From NCBI RefSeq assembly GCF_000621805.1, contig NZ_JHXH01000004.1:62001-126000 (forward strand): a stretch of 64,000 nucleotides of DNA, in the 5' to 3' direction. Positions 26,699-35,979 of this stretch are shown piece by piece. The first letter of the stretch is position 1, and each line of letters begins with the position of its first letter. The stretch is from Ruminococcus sp. FC2018. GTDB lineage: Bacteria; Bacillota; Clostridia; Oscillospirales; Ruminococcaceae. The notes below the pieces were generated by a model. It saw nothing but the letters and a program-made list of their open reading frames with translations, was not told the origin of the DNA and searched no databases. A program made the translations under genes and the position numbers.

Positions 26699-27166
26699 TT
26701 ATCTGAACTTTTCAAGTCTGTAAAGCAGTCTGTCCTCTGGCTGTTCAGCTCCGTTTTTAAAAGCGTAGCCCATTTTCCTGTAAAAATCCACAGCGGTAAG
26801 AGAAGCAGGTATCTCTATACGCTTTGCCCTGAAAAAGAACTCATCCTGCTCAAGCGTTTCAATAATTTTTCTCCCAACACCATTGCCCTGATATTCGGGA
26901 AGAACAAAAATCGTCAGCAGGATACTTTCTGTAACGCTCCCCCAGTAGGGTGCGATGCAGCCGCAGCCGATTATCCTTTCGCCGTGGCAGGCAACGTAAA
27001 AATGCCCCTGCTCCGCCCTTTCGACAATGACCTCGGAGGAATGTGTATCAATATTCATCTGAATGTATTTTTCGGGATAATCCTTGCTGTTGCTTATCCT
27101 CAGCGTGTGAGCGATAAGCTGTGCAACTTCATCGGCATCACGATTCCTGAATCTTCTTATTTCCAT
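26699..27166 (-). CDS. GNAT-family N-acetyltransferase
   Basis: A 155-residue acetyl-CoA-dependent acetyltransferase. The acetyl-CoA loop is seen as VLPEYQGNGVGRKIIETLE (Q-x-x-G-x-G) at about residues 92-110, and the C-terminal strand as AVDFYRKMGYAFKNG. The substrate is unknown. It is the last gene of the ddl-argS operon, 12 bp behind the DUF218 gene. Its ribosome site is weak (GTGAG), so translation may rely on coupling. Confidence 0.85.
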   Translation of the reverse strand: MEIRRFRNRDADEVAQLIAHTLRISNSKDYPEKYIQMNIDTHSSEVIVERAEQGHFYVACHGERIIGCGCIAPYWGSVTESILLTIFVLPEYQGNGVGRKIIETLEQDEFFFRAKRIEIPASLTAVDFYRKMGYAFKNGAEQPEDRLLYRLEKFR

Positions 27167-27178
27167 TGTAACTCACTG

Positions 27179-27970
27179 TCAGCTTCCCAGAATAAAGAAT
27201 TTCGTCAGCGCAAACCACTCTCTCACCCAGTGCGAAGCAACGTGCCTGAACTCGGTATCTGCGCCGTAGTAGGTTACGCTGTCCGCCCCCTGCTGCTTGG
27301 CAATAAGACCTGCACGGTACAGATGATATCCGTCGGTAACTATGGTAATATCACGGCTTATGCCCAGCTCGTCAAGCTTTTCCATAGTGAATTTCATATT
27401 TTCAAAAGTAGTCGCAGACTTGTCCTCAACGATTATCCTGTCCTGAGAAATGCCCTTTTCAACAAGATAGTTTTTCATGCACTCCGCCTCGGATATTTTC
27501 TCGTCGCTGCCTTTTCCACCGGACACAACACACTTTACATCGGGGTACTCATCAAGCAGCTTTATTGCCGCATCAAGGCGCAGACGAAGCATCTTTGACG
27601 GACTTTCTCCTCTGACTTTACAGCCAAGCACCACAACTACATTGGGCTTGTCCGGCTTGCTGTAAATAGCTCGCAGCATCATTACACTAAGTATTGCGAA
27701 ATAAACTGCCGCAACAGCGACCACCACAATGCCCGATATGACCACGCCTTTGCCTGCACCGCTTTTCCACAGTCCTTTTAAAACCCCGGTAAAGCCATTC
27801 CACTTCAATATAAGCACAATAAGGGCACAGCACATCAGACCGCCTATGACTGTTCCCGCATTGCCAAAGGGAAACGCCGCCGCAAACCAGAGCAGCAGTA
27901 AAAGCTCAATGACCAGCAGCACCCAGCGCACTGCAGTCATTGACCCAAACAGATCTTTAATAAATCCCAT
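27179..27970 (-). CDS. DUF218 (YdcF/SanA-like) membrane protein
   Basis: A 263-residue protein with three N-terminal hydrophobic helices (to about residue 100) and an extracytoplasmic DUF218 domain. Conserved parts are VVVLGCKVRGESPSKMLRLRLDAA, CVVSGGKGSDEKISEAECMKNYL and TVTDGYHLYRA-like segments. Relatives (SanA, ElyC, YdcF) act in envelope integrity or lipid-carrier metabolism, with no settled reaction. The start codon overlaps the argS stop (TAATG). Confidence 0.85.
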   Translation of the reverse strand: MGFIKDLFGSMTAVRWVLLVIELLLLLWFAAAFPFGNAGTVIGGLMCCALIVLILKWNGFTGVLKGLWKSGAGKGVVISGIVVVAVAAVYFAILSVMMLRAIYSKPDKPNVVVVLGCKVRGESPSKMLRLRLDAAIKLLDEYPDVKCVVSGGKGSDEKISEAECMKNYLVEKGISQDRIIVEDKSATTFENMKFTMEKLDELGISRDITIVTDGYHLYRAGLIAKQQGADSVTYYGADTEFRHVASHWVREWFALTKFFILGS

Positions 27971-29739
27971 TACATTGACTCCGGACAGGTGATCTTCAGC
28001 ATATCAAGAATGTTTGCAATAACCTGTTTTACTGCCAGCGACAAAGACAATCTTGCCTGCATAAGTGCCTCTTCCTCGCCTTTGATACGGCAGGAATTAT
28101 AGAACTTATGGAACAGCGTTGCAAGGTCGATGACATACTTTGTAACCTTTGCAGGGTCGTAGTTTCTTGCGCTATCGTTGATAACATTGGGCAGATTAGC
28201 CAGCAGCTTGATGATCTCCTTTTCCTCAGCACTTTCAAGCAGCTTTGCGCTGCTGTCGTCAAACGGCTTGACCGTTATGCCCTCCTCTGCAAGCTTTTTA
28301 ATTACCGAGCAGATACGTGCATGGGCATACTGTACGTAGTAAACCGGATTCTGACTTGATTCGGAAACCGCAAGGTCAAGGTCAAAATCAAACTGGGAAT
28401 TAGGCTCACGCAGATTAAAGAAAAATCTTGCTGCATCAATAGGTATCTCATCAAGCAGAGTGTTAAGGGTTATTGCCTTGCCGGAACGCTTTGAAAGCTT
28501 GTAAGCCTCACCGTTCTTAACCAGTCTTACCATCTGCATTATAACAATGTCAAGCTTCTTTTCGTCGACTCCGAGAGCAGTCATGGAAGCCTTTATTCTG
28601 GGTATATATCCGTGGTGGTCGGCACCGAAAATGTCCACCGCCTTATCGAATTTTCTAACAGCCAGTTTGTTGTAATGGTACGCAATATCAGGTACAAGGT
28701 AGGTAGGGATACCGTTTTCACGCACAAGCACCCTGTCCTTTTCGTCGCCGAAATCAGTGGTCCTGAACCACAGCGCACCGTCCTGCTCATAGGTATGACC
28801 GCTTTCTTTAAGCTTCTGGATTATTTCCTTGACAGAGCCGTCGTTGTGCAGAGTGCTCTCTCTGAACCATGTATCATATGTTATGCGGTACTTCTCAAGG
28901 TCACGGTGCAGTCCCTCTATATTCACAGGCAAAGCGAAATCAACAAGCGCCTTTCGTCTGTCCTCCTCGGACATTTCCCCTGCTATTCTTCCGAACTTGT
29001 CATAATAATTCTTGGCATGGGCGATTATATCCATTCCCAGATATACGTCCTCCGGCATCGGGAACTCAGGTCTGTTTCCGTCCTCACCGTAGATCTCTTT
29101 GCAGAAATCCTCTATGTCAAGGTCCTTGGCAGCAACAGCTTGTCCCGCATCGCTGAGTATCTGCATATAGCGCAGGGAAAGGGATTTGCCGAATTTTTCT
29201 ATCTGGTTTCCCGCATCGTTTACATAAAACTCACGCTCGACCTCATAACCTGCTTTTTCAAGTACAGCCGCAAGACAGTCACCAATAGCTCCGCCTCTTG
29301 CGTTTCCTATGTGCATAGGTCCTGTGGGGTTGGCGGAAACGAACTCAACAAGAACTCTTTTGCCCTTGCCCATATCCGTGGTGCCGTAGCTCTGCTTTTC
29401 ATCAAGCACAGCCTGCATCACCTGTGCATACCACACGGGAGAATAGAAAAAGTTGATAAATCCCGGACCTGCCACCTCGCATCTTTCAAAGCAGGAGCCT
29501 TCAAGCCTTATCTTTTCAACTATATTCTGTGCAATAGCCCTGGGGTTGTTCCTGAAAGGTCTTGCACAGACCATTGCCGCATTGGTGGATACATCGCCGT
29601 TCTTGGGGTCGGCGGGTATCTCGGAAATAAAAGCAGGTATAGGCTCCTGAGGGAAAGTGCCCTCTGCCACCAGCTCTCCCAGAGCGGTCATAACAAGCTC
29701 CTTTACCTGCATAAACGCATCATTAACAAGATTTGTCAT
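27970..29739 (-). CDS. argS: Arginyl-tRNA synthetase
   Basis: Charges tRNA-Arg. The 589 residues are normal for bacterial ArgRS. The N-terminal additional domain is followed by the class I signature SANPTGPMHIGNARGGAIGD, with HIGN at about residue 138. The second signature is YKLSKRSGKAITL, in place of KMSKS, as is usual for ArgRS. The C-terminal DALR anticodon-binding domain has YYVQYAHARICSV. It is the fourth gene after ddl, murI and a DUF1934 gene. Confidence 0.97.
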   Translation of the reverse strand: MTNLVNDAFMQVKELVMTALGELVAEGTFPQEPIPAFISEIPADPKNGDVSTNAAMVCARPFRNNPRAIAQNIVEKIRLEGSCFERCEVAGPGFINFFYSPVWYAQVMQAVLDEKQSYGTTDMGKGKRVLVEFVSANPTGPMHIGNARGGAIGDCLAAVLEKAGYEVEREFYVNDAGNQIEKFGKSLSLRYMQILSDAGQAVAAKDLDIEDFCKEIYGEDGNRPEFPMPEDVYLGMDIIAHAKNYYDKFGRIAGEMSEEDRRKALVDFALPVNIEGLHRDLEKYRITYDTWFRESTLHNDGSVKEIIQKLKESGHTYEQDGALWFRTTDFGDEKDRVLVRENGIPTYLVPDIAYHYNKLAVRKFDKAVDIFGADHHGYIPRIKASMTALGVDEKKLDIVIMQMVRLVKNGEAYKLSKRSGKAITLNTLLDEIPIDAARFFFNLREPNSQFDFDLDLAVSESSQNPVYYVQYAHARICSVIKKLAEEGITVKPFDDSSAKLLESAEEKEIIKLLANLPNVINDSARNYDPAKVTKYVIDLATLFHKFYNSCRIKGEEEALMQARLSLSLAVKQVIANILDMLKITCPESM

Positions 29740-29759
29740 CTTTTTCGTCCTCTCTGTGT

Positions 29760-30182
29760 TTAACTTTTTACCTCGATATAAACGTCAAAATCTCCCACAT
29801 AACTGGAATTGACGTCGATAACATATTTGAAATCCAGCTTTCCGCCCTTTTCGTCCAGCTCCGAATCAATGGACTTTGCATTCACGCCCACCATAAAATC
29901 TCCGTATGGTGTGCCGTAAACGCAATGATGCTTTGTACCAAGCTCAACTATCAGATTGGAGCTTACCGAGCCTGTGCGGGACATAACAACCTTTTTCCCC
30001 TCAAAAAGCTCGATGGTCGTGGTGCTTCCCTCATAGCCGGTAGCCTCCGACTCGTCATAAGTCAGTTTATATCCGCTGATCGTTTTTTCATATATTGCTC
30101 TGGAAAGCAGCTCAGTGGACTCCTTTTTGTCCCCGTCCGACTGACTGCTCACCAGTTTCATAGAAACATCCTGTTTTCGCAA
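29760..30182 (-). CDS. DUF1934 (YwiB-like) beta-barrel protein
   Basis: A 140-residue protein of the DUF1934 family, a small calycin-like beta-barrel often encoded just before argS. The body shows alternating strands such as YKLTYDESEATGYEGSTTTI and HHCVYGTPYGDFMVGV. No function is established. The start is TTG at 30182, 7 bases after AAGGAGG; the next ATG, seven codons inside, is too far from that site. Confidence 0.82.
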   Translation of the reverse strand: MRKQDVSMKLVSSQSDGDKKESTELLSRAIYEKTISGYKLTYDESEATGYEGSTTTIELFEGKKVVMSRTGSVSSNLIVELGTKHHCVYGTPYGDFMVGVNAKSIDSELDEKGGKLDFKYVIDVNSSYVGDFDVYIEVKS

Positions 30183-30194
30183 TTCTTATCCTCC

Positions 30195-31013
30195 TTAAAA
30201 TTTAAGGGTACATTTTGAAATCTTTGCATTTATATTTGTATCCATTAGCTTTTGGACATTTTCTCTGAAAAGCTCCTCACTGTCGGTACAGTAAAGCTCC
30301 AGCTCGCCGGGACAGTCCCTGCCGCACAGAGCGTCATTGTAGCTGAGGGTCTTCAGGGCGTGCTTTGCAAGCTCTGCACCGGAAGATATAAGCGTTACCT
30401 CCGTTCCCATAATATCCGAGATAAGCTCGCTCAGGTGGGGATAATGGGTACAGCCCAGTATAAGTGTGTCCACCTGCTCCCGCTTCATTATCTCCAGATA
30501 CTGGTTTGCAAAAAAACGTGCAGGCTCGCAGTCCTTTGCGGTATACCCGTTCTCGACCAGCGGCACGAACATGGGGCACGCCATGCCAACTACCTTAACA
30601 TCAGACATTATCTCATGCATTACCTTTCCGTAGCTGCCGCTTTTTATGGTAGCACTGGTGCCGATAACACCGATACGCTTGTTCTTTGTGGCTGCACAGG
30701 CTGCGTGTGCAGCAGGCAGCACAACTCCGCTTTTCAGCTCTGTGGTGCTGTCCTCGAACACAGGCATGGACATCATCACCGATGATACCGTGCCGCAGGC
30801 AACAAGTATCATTTTCACATCGTGCTGCTCCAGAAAAGCAATATCCTGCTTTGCGTAAGAATAGATCGTGTGCTTGCTTTTGGTGCCATAGGGTATCCTT
30901 GCCGTATCGCCCAGATAGATTATATTCTCGTTTGGCATAAGCTTTCTCAGCTCGTCAACGCAAGTCAGTCCCCCAACGCCCGAATCAAAAACTCCGATAG
31001 CCGAATTATTCAT
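30195..31013 (-). CDS. murI: Glutamate racemase
   Basis: Makes D-glutamate for peptidoglycan. The 272 residues are typical. The N-terminal loop is IGVFDSGVGGLTCVDELRK, the tyrosine segment ARIPYG, and the second catalytic cysteine is in LGCTHYPHLSEL. The first catalytic cysteine sits in VACGTVSS, where nearly all racemases read VACNTASA. A glycine thus replaces a substrate-binding asparagine. Its start overlaps the end of ddl by 8 bases, which fits coupled synthesis of two wall precursors. Confidence 0.92.
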   Translation of the reverse strand: MNNSAIGVFDSGVGGLTCVDELRKLMPNENIIYLGDTARIPYGTKSKHTIYSYAKQDIAFLEQHDVKMILVACGTVSSVMMSMPVFEDSTTELKSGVVLPAAHAACAATKNKRIGVIGTSATIKSGSYGKVMHEIMSDVKVVGMACPMFVPLVENGYTAKDCEPARFFANQYLEIMKREQVDTLILGCTHYPHLSELISDIMGTEVTLISSGAELAKHALKTLSYNDALCGRDCPGELELYCTDSEELFRENVQKLMDTNINAKISKCTLKF

Positions 31014-32085
31014 AGTCTACCCCTGCTCTTTCAAGGGCAAGTCTTATCAGCCTGTCCTCCTGCTGTTCAAAAGTCATGCCGTCATGTTCCATAAGCTTGG
31101 GATACATACTTATGGATGTATGTCCGGGCATGGTATTTATCTCGTTGAGCACCACTGTTGAGTCATCACAAAGGAAGAAATCCACCCTTGCAAGTCCGGA
31201 GCAGCCCATAGCCCTGTAAGCTTTAAGGGCTGTCTGTCTTATTTCCTCTATCCTGTCCTGGGGTATCCTTGCGGGAATATAAGTCTTGGAACCGCAGTTG
31301 CAGTATTTTGCATCGTAATCGTAAAACTCGTTGGCAGCCTCTATCTCGCCTGCTGACGAAGCGGTAAGCTTGTCGTTGCCCATAACGGCGCACTCACATT
31401 CCTTACCCTTGACCTCCTGCTCCACGATAACCTTCCTGTCGTGTGCAAAAGCCATTTTTATGCCGTTTTTAAGGCTATCAAGGTCCGTGGCTTTGGATAT
31501 TCCCACCGAAGAGCCGCAGTTTGCAGGCTTAACGTACATGGGATATCTGAGCTTTTCCTCAATAAGTGTGCACTTTTCATCAAGCTGCGAAAGGTCTGCA
31601 TATGTCACAGCCACGTATTCAGCCATTTTTACACCGTGGCTTCCAAGAACGATATGGGTAAGCTCCTTATCCATGCAGTTTGCAGAGCTTATATGGTCGC
31701 AGCCCACAAAGGGGATCTGTGCCATTTCCAGAAGTCCCTGAATAGTGCCGTCCTCTCCGTTTTTACCGTGAAGAACAGGAAAAACGCAGTCCACCTTCAC
31801 ACGGCTGACATCACCGTCGTCATTTATCGCAATAAATCCCTTGTCCATAGGGTCCGGGCTGAGCACGCAAGGAACATTGTCCGGGTGTTTTTCCCACTTG
31901 CCTCCGGGGATATCCTCAACATCACCTATATATTTGAGCCAATGACCCTTCTTTGTTATACCGATACACACCACGGAATATTTATCCTTGGGTATATTTT
32001 TTATTACATGAGTCGCCGAAACCAGCGATATGTCATGCTCGTTGGACTTACCTCCGAATATGACAGCTACACGGATCTTAGCCAT
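31006..32085 (-). CDS. ddl: D-alanine--D-alanine ligase
   Basis: Joins two D-alanines for the peptidoglycan stem. The 359-residue ATP-grasp enzyme has FGGKSNEHDISLVSA at the N-terminus, HGKNGEDGTIQG, the omega-loop tyrosine in YDYDAKY (the D-Ala-D-Ala rather than D-Ala-D-Lac type) and the metal-binding VVLNEINTMPGHTS near residue 315. It opens the ddl-murI-DUF1934-argS-DUF218-GNAT operon and has its own promoter. Confidence 0.96.
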   Translation of the reverse strand: MAKIRVAVIFGGKSNEHDISLVSATHVIKNIPKDKYSVVCIGITKKGHWLKYIGDVEDIPGGKWEKHPDNVPCVLSPDPMDKGFIAINDDGDVSRVKVDCVFPVLHGKNGEDGTIQGLLEMAQIPFVGCDHISSANCMDKELTHIVLGSHGVKMAEYVAVTYADLSQLDEKCTLIEEKLRYPMYVKPANCGSSVGISKATDLDSLKNGIKMAFAHDRKVIVEQEVKGKECECAVMGNDKLTASSAGEIEAANEFYDYDAKYCNCGSKTYIPARIPQDRIEEIRQTALKAYRAMGCSGLARVDFFLCDDSTVVLNEINTMPGHTSISMYPKLMEHDGMTFEQQEDRLIRLALERAGVDYE

Positions 32086-32134
32086 TTCTGATCTCTTCCC
32101 TTCGATGTGATATTACCAAAAAAGTTATCAATAT

Positions 32135-32163
32135 ATTTTACCACAAAACGCCCGTGATTGCAA
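32135..32163 (-). promoter_or_regulatory. Promoter of the ddl operon
   Basis: On the minus strand: TTGCAA, 17 bp, TAAAAT. Confidence 0.65.
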
Positions 32164-32226
32164 ATATATTTCCTACAAATAACGCCGAAAATACATCTCA
32201 ATATTGTTGCTTTTGCCTAAGTGGTT

Positions 32227-32997
32227 CTATTTGTATCCGGCTATGCGCTCAAAGCTCATATCTCCGCCGAAAATATCAAGCGCCGACCCCACGGTGAAAT
32301 CCACCTTTTCGCTGCCCAGCACCCTTAGCTTTTCGATGTCTTCAAAGCTTGAAATACCCCCTGCATAGGTAGAGGGCACAGGTGAATACTTACCCAGTAT
32401 TATTGCCACATCGTCCCGGATGCCCCCGGATTTGCCCTCAACGTCCGCCGCATGGACAAGAAACTCATCGCAATACCCCGAAAGAGTGTCAAGTGTCCTG
32501 TCATCAAGCTCCACGTCAGTGAATTTCTGCCAGCGATCGGTAACGATATAGTACCTTCCGTCCTTTTCACGGCAGGACAGATCAAGCACAAGACGCTGCC
32601 TGCCAACGGTCTTTACAAGCTTTTCAAGATTGTCCCAGGCGATCTGTCCGTCTTTGAAAACATAGCTGGTAACGATAACATGGCTGGCACCGCTGTCAAG
32701 AAACTGCTTTGCATTTTCTGCATTTATCCCGCCGCCGATCTGCAAGCCGCCCTCCCAGGCTCTGAGCGCAGAAAGGGCCTGTTTCAGGTCAGCCTCATAA
32801 TAGGGGCTTTCCTTGGGATTCAATATTATTATATGCCCTCCTCTGAGGCCATATTTCCTGTAAAGCTTTGCATAATATGCGCCGTCCTGCTGTGACACGA
32901 AATTATCGAGGGCAAAATCTCCCTTGTCGGCAAGACTTGAACCTACTATCTGTTTTACGCTTGCGTTGTGTATGTCTATGCAAGGTCTGAACCTCAT
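32227..32997 (-). CDS. HisA-type isomerase, eukaryotic (HIS6-like) form
   Basis: Isomerises ProFAR to PRFAR in histidine synthesis. The 256 residues resemble the plant and fungal HIS6 type rather than the common bacterial HisA. They start RFRPCIDIHNASVKQIVGSSL and have QIGGGINAENAKQFLDSGASHVIVTSYVF and YAGGISSFEDIEKL. A (beta-alpha)8 barrel with two phosphate loops (GGGI and GGIS) is visible. It is monocistronic, with no other his gene nearby. AGGGGGAA precedes the ATG. Confidence 0.88.
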   Translation of the reverse strand: MRFRPCIDIHNASVKQIVGSSLADKGDFALDNFVSQQDGAYYAKLYRKYGLRGGHIIILNPKESPYYEADLKQALSALRAWEGGLQIGGGINAENAKQFLDSGASHVIVTSYVFKDGQIAWDNLEKLVKTVGRQRLVLDLSCREKDGRYYIVTDRWQKFTDVELDDRTLDTLSGYCDEFLVHAADVEGKSGGIRDDVAIILGKYSPVPSTYAGGISSFEDIEKLRVLGSEKVDFTVGSALDIFGGDMSFERIAGYK

Positions 32998-33034
32998 ATA
33001 CGTTCCCCCTTATCGCCCTGTATTTACCCTACTT

Positions 33035-33063
33035 ATTATATATTATACTGCCTGTCCTGTCAA
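33035..33063 (-). promoter_or_regulatory. Promoter of the HisA-type gene
   Basis: On the minus strand: TTGACA, 17 bp, TATAAT. Confidence 0.8.
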
Positions 33064-33122
33064 GAAATGCCCCGTGTGTCCACTGTCTGAGGAAAAATTG
33101 ACCCGGGCGGTGAGCTCGATTC

Positions 33123-33151
33123 TTGACAAAAAGCGGATTTTGAGGTAAAAT
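33123..33151 (+). promoter_or_regulatory. Promoter of the aconitase operon
   Basis: TTGACA (33123-33128), 17 bp, TAAAAT (33146-33151). Confidence 0.8.
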
Positions 33152-33190
33152 GATAGTATATGATTTTTAACAAGAAAGGTGTTTTAAATT

Positions 33191-35131
33191 ATGGGACTTA
33201 CTTTGACTGAAAAGATACTGAAAGCGCACCTTGTTGACGGCGAATTCGTCAAGGGCAGCGAGATAGGTATCCGCATCGACCAGACTCTTACCCAGGACGC
33301 TACGGGAACTATGGCTTATCTGGAATATGAGGCTATGGGTGTTCCCCGTGTAAAGACAGAAAAAAGCGTGGCATACATTGACCACAATACTTTGCAGTCG
33401 GGATTTGAAAATGCCGACGACCACAGATTTATCGGCTCTGTGTGCAAAAAGCACGGCGTATATTTCTCCCGCCCCGGAAACGGCATATGCCACCAGGTGC
33501 ATCTTGAAAGATTCGGTATCCCCGGAAAGACCCTTATAGGCTCTGACAGCCACACCCCCACAGGCGGCGGTATCGGCATGATCGCTATCGGCGCAGGCGG
33601 ACTGGACGTTGCGGTTGCAATGGGCGGCGGCGCATATTACATAACATACCCGCAGATAGTCAAGGTAAATCTTACAGGCAAGCTTTCACCATGGGTATCC
33701 GCTAAGGACGTTATCCTTGAAGTGCTCAGACGCATCTCCGTAAAAGGCGGAGTAGGCAAGGTAATGGAATACTGCGGCGAGGGTGTAAAGACCCTTTCCG
33801 TTCCCGAGAGAGCTACCATAACAAACATGGGTGCAGAGCTTGGTGCTACCACCTCTATCTTCCCTTCCGACGAGATAACAAAAGCCTTCCTCAAGGCACA
33901 GGACAGAGGTGAGGTCTGGACCGAGCTTAAAGCAGACGACGATGCAGTTTACGACGAGGTCATTGACATCGACCTTGGTGCACTGGTTCCTCAGGCAGCC
34001 TGCCCTCACTCCCCCGATAATGTGAAGAACATGGAGGAGATAGGAAAGCTGAAGGTCGACCAGGTGTGCATAGGTTCATGCACAAACTCGTCTTACGTTG
34101 ATATGATGAAAGTTGCGTATATCCTCAAAGGCAAGACAGTTGACCCAAGCGTTTCCCTGGCTATTGCCCCGGGCTCAAAACAGGTGCTGAATATGCTGGC
34201 TTCCAACGGCGCACTCGCAACAATGATAGATGCAGGCGCAAGGATACTTGAATCTGCCTGCGGTCCGTGCATCGGAATGGGACAGGCTCCCAACTCCGGC
34301 GGAGTTTCGCTGAGAACGTTCAACAGAAACTTCCTGGGAAGAAGCGGAACAAAGGACGGACAGATCTACCTCGTATCTCCCGAGACCGCTGCTGCTTCTG
34401 CACTTACCGGCTATCTCACAGACCCCAGGACTCTGGGAGAAATGCCTGAGATAAAAGTTCCCGACCAGTTCAAGATAAACGACAATATGGTCGTTGCTCC
34501 CGCAAGCGTGGAGGAAATGGACAGCGTTGAGGTCCTCAGAGGACCAAACATCAAGCCTTATCCCGAGACTGCACCGCTGGTGGACAATATTGAGTGTCAG
34601 GTATCTTTGAAAGTCGGCGACAACATTACCACAGACCACATCATGCCAGCAGGCGCAAAGATACTGCCGCTGCGTTCAAATATTCCTGCTATCTCACAGC
34701 ACTGCTTTACAGTATGTGACGAGGATTTCCCAAGACGTGCAAAGAATATGGGCAGGTCCATAATCGTAGGCGGGACCAACTACGGTCAGGGCAGCTCCCG
34801 TGAGCACGCTGCACTTGCTCCGCTTTATCTTGGCATCAAGGCTGTGCTTGTAAAGAGCTTTGCAAGAATACACAGAGCTAACCTTATAAACGCAGGTATC
34901 CTGCCCCTTACTTTTGTAAACGAGACAGATTATGATAAGATAAGCCAGGGCGACGAAATAAGCATAGAAAACGTGCGTGCAGATATACAAAGCGGCAAAA
35001 CTCAGCTCACAGTAAAGAATAAGACAACAGGTGCTGAGATACCGGTTCTGTGTGAGCTTACAGGAAGAACAAAGGACATTATTCTGGCAGGAGGTCTGCT
35101 TGATTACACAAGAGAACAACTTTCAAAGTGA
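33191..35131 (+). CDS. Aconitate hydratase
   Basis: Interconverts citrate and isocitrate with a [4Fe-4S] cluster. The 646 residues fit the short bacterial aconitase class (shorter than AcnA, about 890). Cluster cysteines are in CIGSCTNSSYVDM and ESACGPCIGMGQ. The swivel domain has NYGQGSSREHAALAP. It is followed by a membrane protein gene (22 bp) and NADP isocitrate dehydrogenase, so the operon drives citrate to 2-oxoglutarate, probably for glutamate supply in an anaerobe. Citrate synthase is not in the window. Confidence 0.95.
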   Translation: MGLTLTEKILKAHLVDGEFVKGSEIGIRIDQTLTQDATGTMAYLEYEAMGVPRVKTEKSVAYIDHNTLQSGFENADDHRFIGSVCKKHGVYFSRPGNGICHQVHLERFGIPGKTLIGSDSHTPTGGGIGMIAIGAGGLDVAVAMGGGAYYITYPQIVKVNLTGKLSPWVSAKDVILEVLRRISVKGGVGKVMEYCGEGVKTLSVPERATITNMGAELGATTSIFPSDEITKAFLKAQDRGEVWTELKADDDAVYDEVIDIDLGALVPQAACPHSPDNVKNMEEIGKLKVDQVCIGSCTNSSYVDMMKVAYILKGKTVDPSVSLAIAPGSKQVLNMLASNGALATMIDAGARILESACGPCIGMGQAPNSGGVSLRTFNRNFLGRSGTKDGQIYLVSPETAAASALTGYLTDPRTLGEMPEIKVPDQFKINDNMVVAPASVEEMDSVEVLRGPNIKPYPETAPLVDNIECQVSLKVGDNITTDHIMPAGAKILPLRSNIPAISQHCFTVCDEDFPRRAKNMGRSIIVGGTNYGQGSSREHAALAPLYLGIKAVLVKSFARIHRANLINAGILPLTFVNETDYDKISQGDEISIENVRADIQSGKTQLTVKNKTTGAEIPVLCELTGRTKDIILAGGLLDYTREQLSK

Positions 35132-35152
35132 CTTTAAAAGGAGACACAAAAT

Positions 35153-35941
35153 ATGAAAGACTCGTATGATCCCTTAGATTGGAACAACGGTCAGAAAACA
35201 CAGGGCTATGACCAGTATTCACAGTCGGATTATGATAATTTTGCAAACAACCCCACATATCGCAGCAACAGTGCGGACGATACCGCAGCTTATCAGGACA
35301 GCGGATACTATCAGGACGACTACAGCGCATACAACACAGCGCAATCATACGGCACCGATAACAATACCTACTACGACAGCGCCCAGATGGGTGATGCTTA
35401 CCAGAGCTACGACGGTTATCAGCAGGGCTATGACAACACCTATCAGCAGCCGCAGAATAACTATTACAGCTCTCCCGCTCAGGGTGCTCCCAGGTATACT
35501 CAGGCTGATTACGATTATATGGCGCAAAACCCCACCAATCTTCGTGAGGACCCCAACAGAATGGCTCCCGACCAGTTTTTCAGCATGGTACAGGAGCAGG
35601 ACAGGCGTAAGAACAGACAGGAACAAATAGCTATGTTTGCGCTTACAAGCAAGACACGCCATCTTTACAGGGCATGTGGAGAGGGCTCCGGAGAGATAAG
35701 CAAGGATTTTCTACTTTATCTCGTTGCTCTGGGTCTGGGCGCAGGCATTGCAGGACTATTCCACGCATCATTTTACCTGTTCCCGCTGATAGCTTCCCTT
35801 ATTGCGCTTATCGTGTTCGTTGTCAAATCTCTTGTGATCGACAACACATCTCCCATTGAGGCAATGAAGGCTGATGCACTGCCGATAGTCGGTTTTGTGC
35901 TGGGAATAATCTTTACTATCGTCCTTTACAACAAACGATAA
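35153..35941 (+). CDS. Low-complexity Tyr/Gln/Asn-rich membrane protein of unknown function
   Basis: A 262-residue protein I do not recognise. Residues 1-130 are highly polar and repetitive: Tyr, Asp, Ser, Gln and Asn dominate and there is almost no Lys, as in prion-like or phase-separating tails. SYDGYQQGYDNTYQQPQNNY is representative. A charged helix (residues 135-165) and two to three hydrophobic segments (about 185-260) follow. The N-terminus is probably cytoplasmic. It sits between aconitase and isocitrate dehydrogenase with short gaps and a good ribosome site (AAAAGGAGA), so it is made with them. Confidence 0.8.
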   Translation: MKDSYDPLDWNNGQKTQGYDQYSQSDYDNFANNPTYRSNSADDTAAYQDSGYYQDDYSAYNTAQSYGTDNNTYYDSAQMGDAYQSYDGYQQGYDNTYQQPQNNYYSSPAQGAPRYTQADYDYMAQNPTNLREDPNRMAPDQFFSMVQEQDRRKNRQEQIAMFALTSKTRHLYRACGEGSGEISKDFLLYLVALGLGAGIAGLFHASFYLFPLIASLIALIVFVVKSLVIDNTSPIEAMKADALPIVGFVLGIIFTIVLYNKR

Positions 35942-35979
35942 ATAATGCATACTGATTTTATAATACGGAGGAATGTAAA

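Noticed and set aside
28612-29763. 383-codon plus-strand ORF opposite argS
   Set aside because: It is an antisense shadow of argS; its composition is that of reversed coding sequence and it has no start signal.
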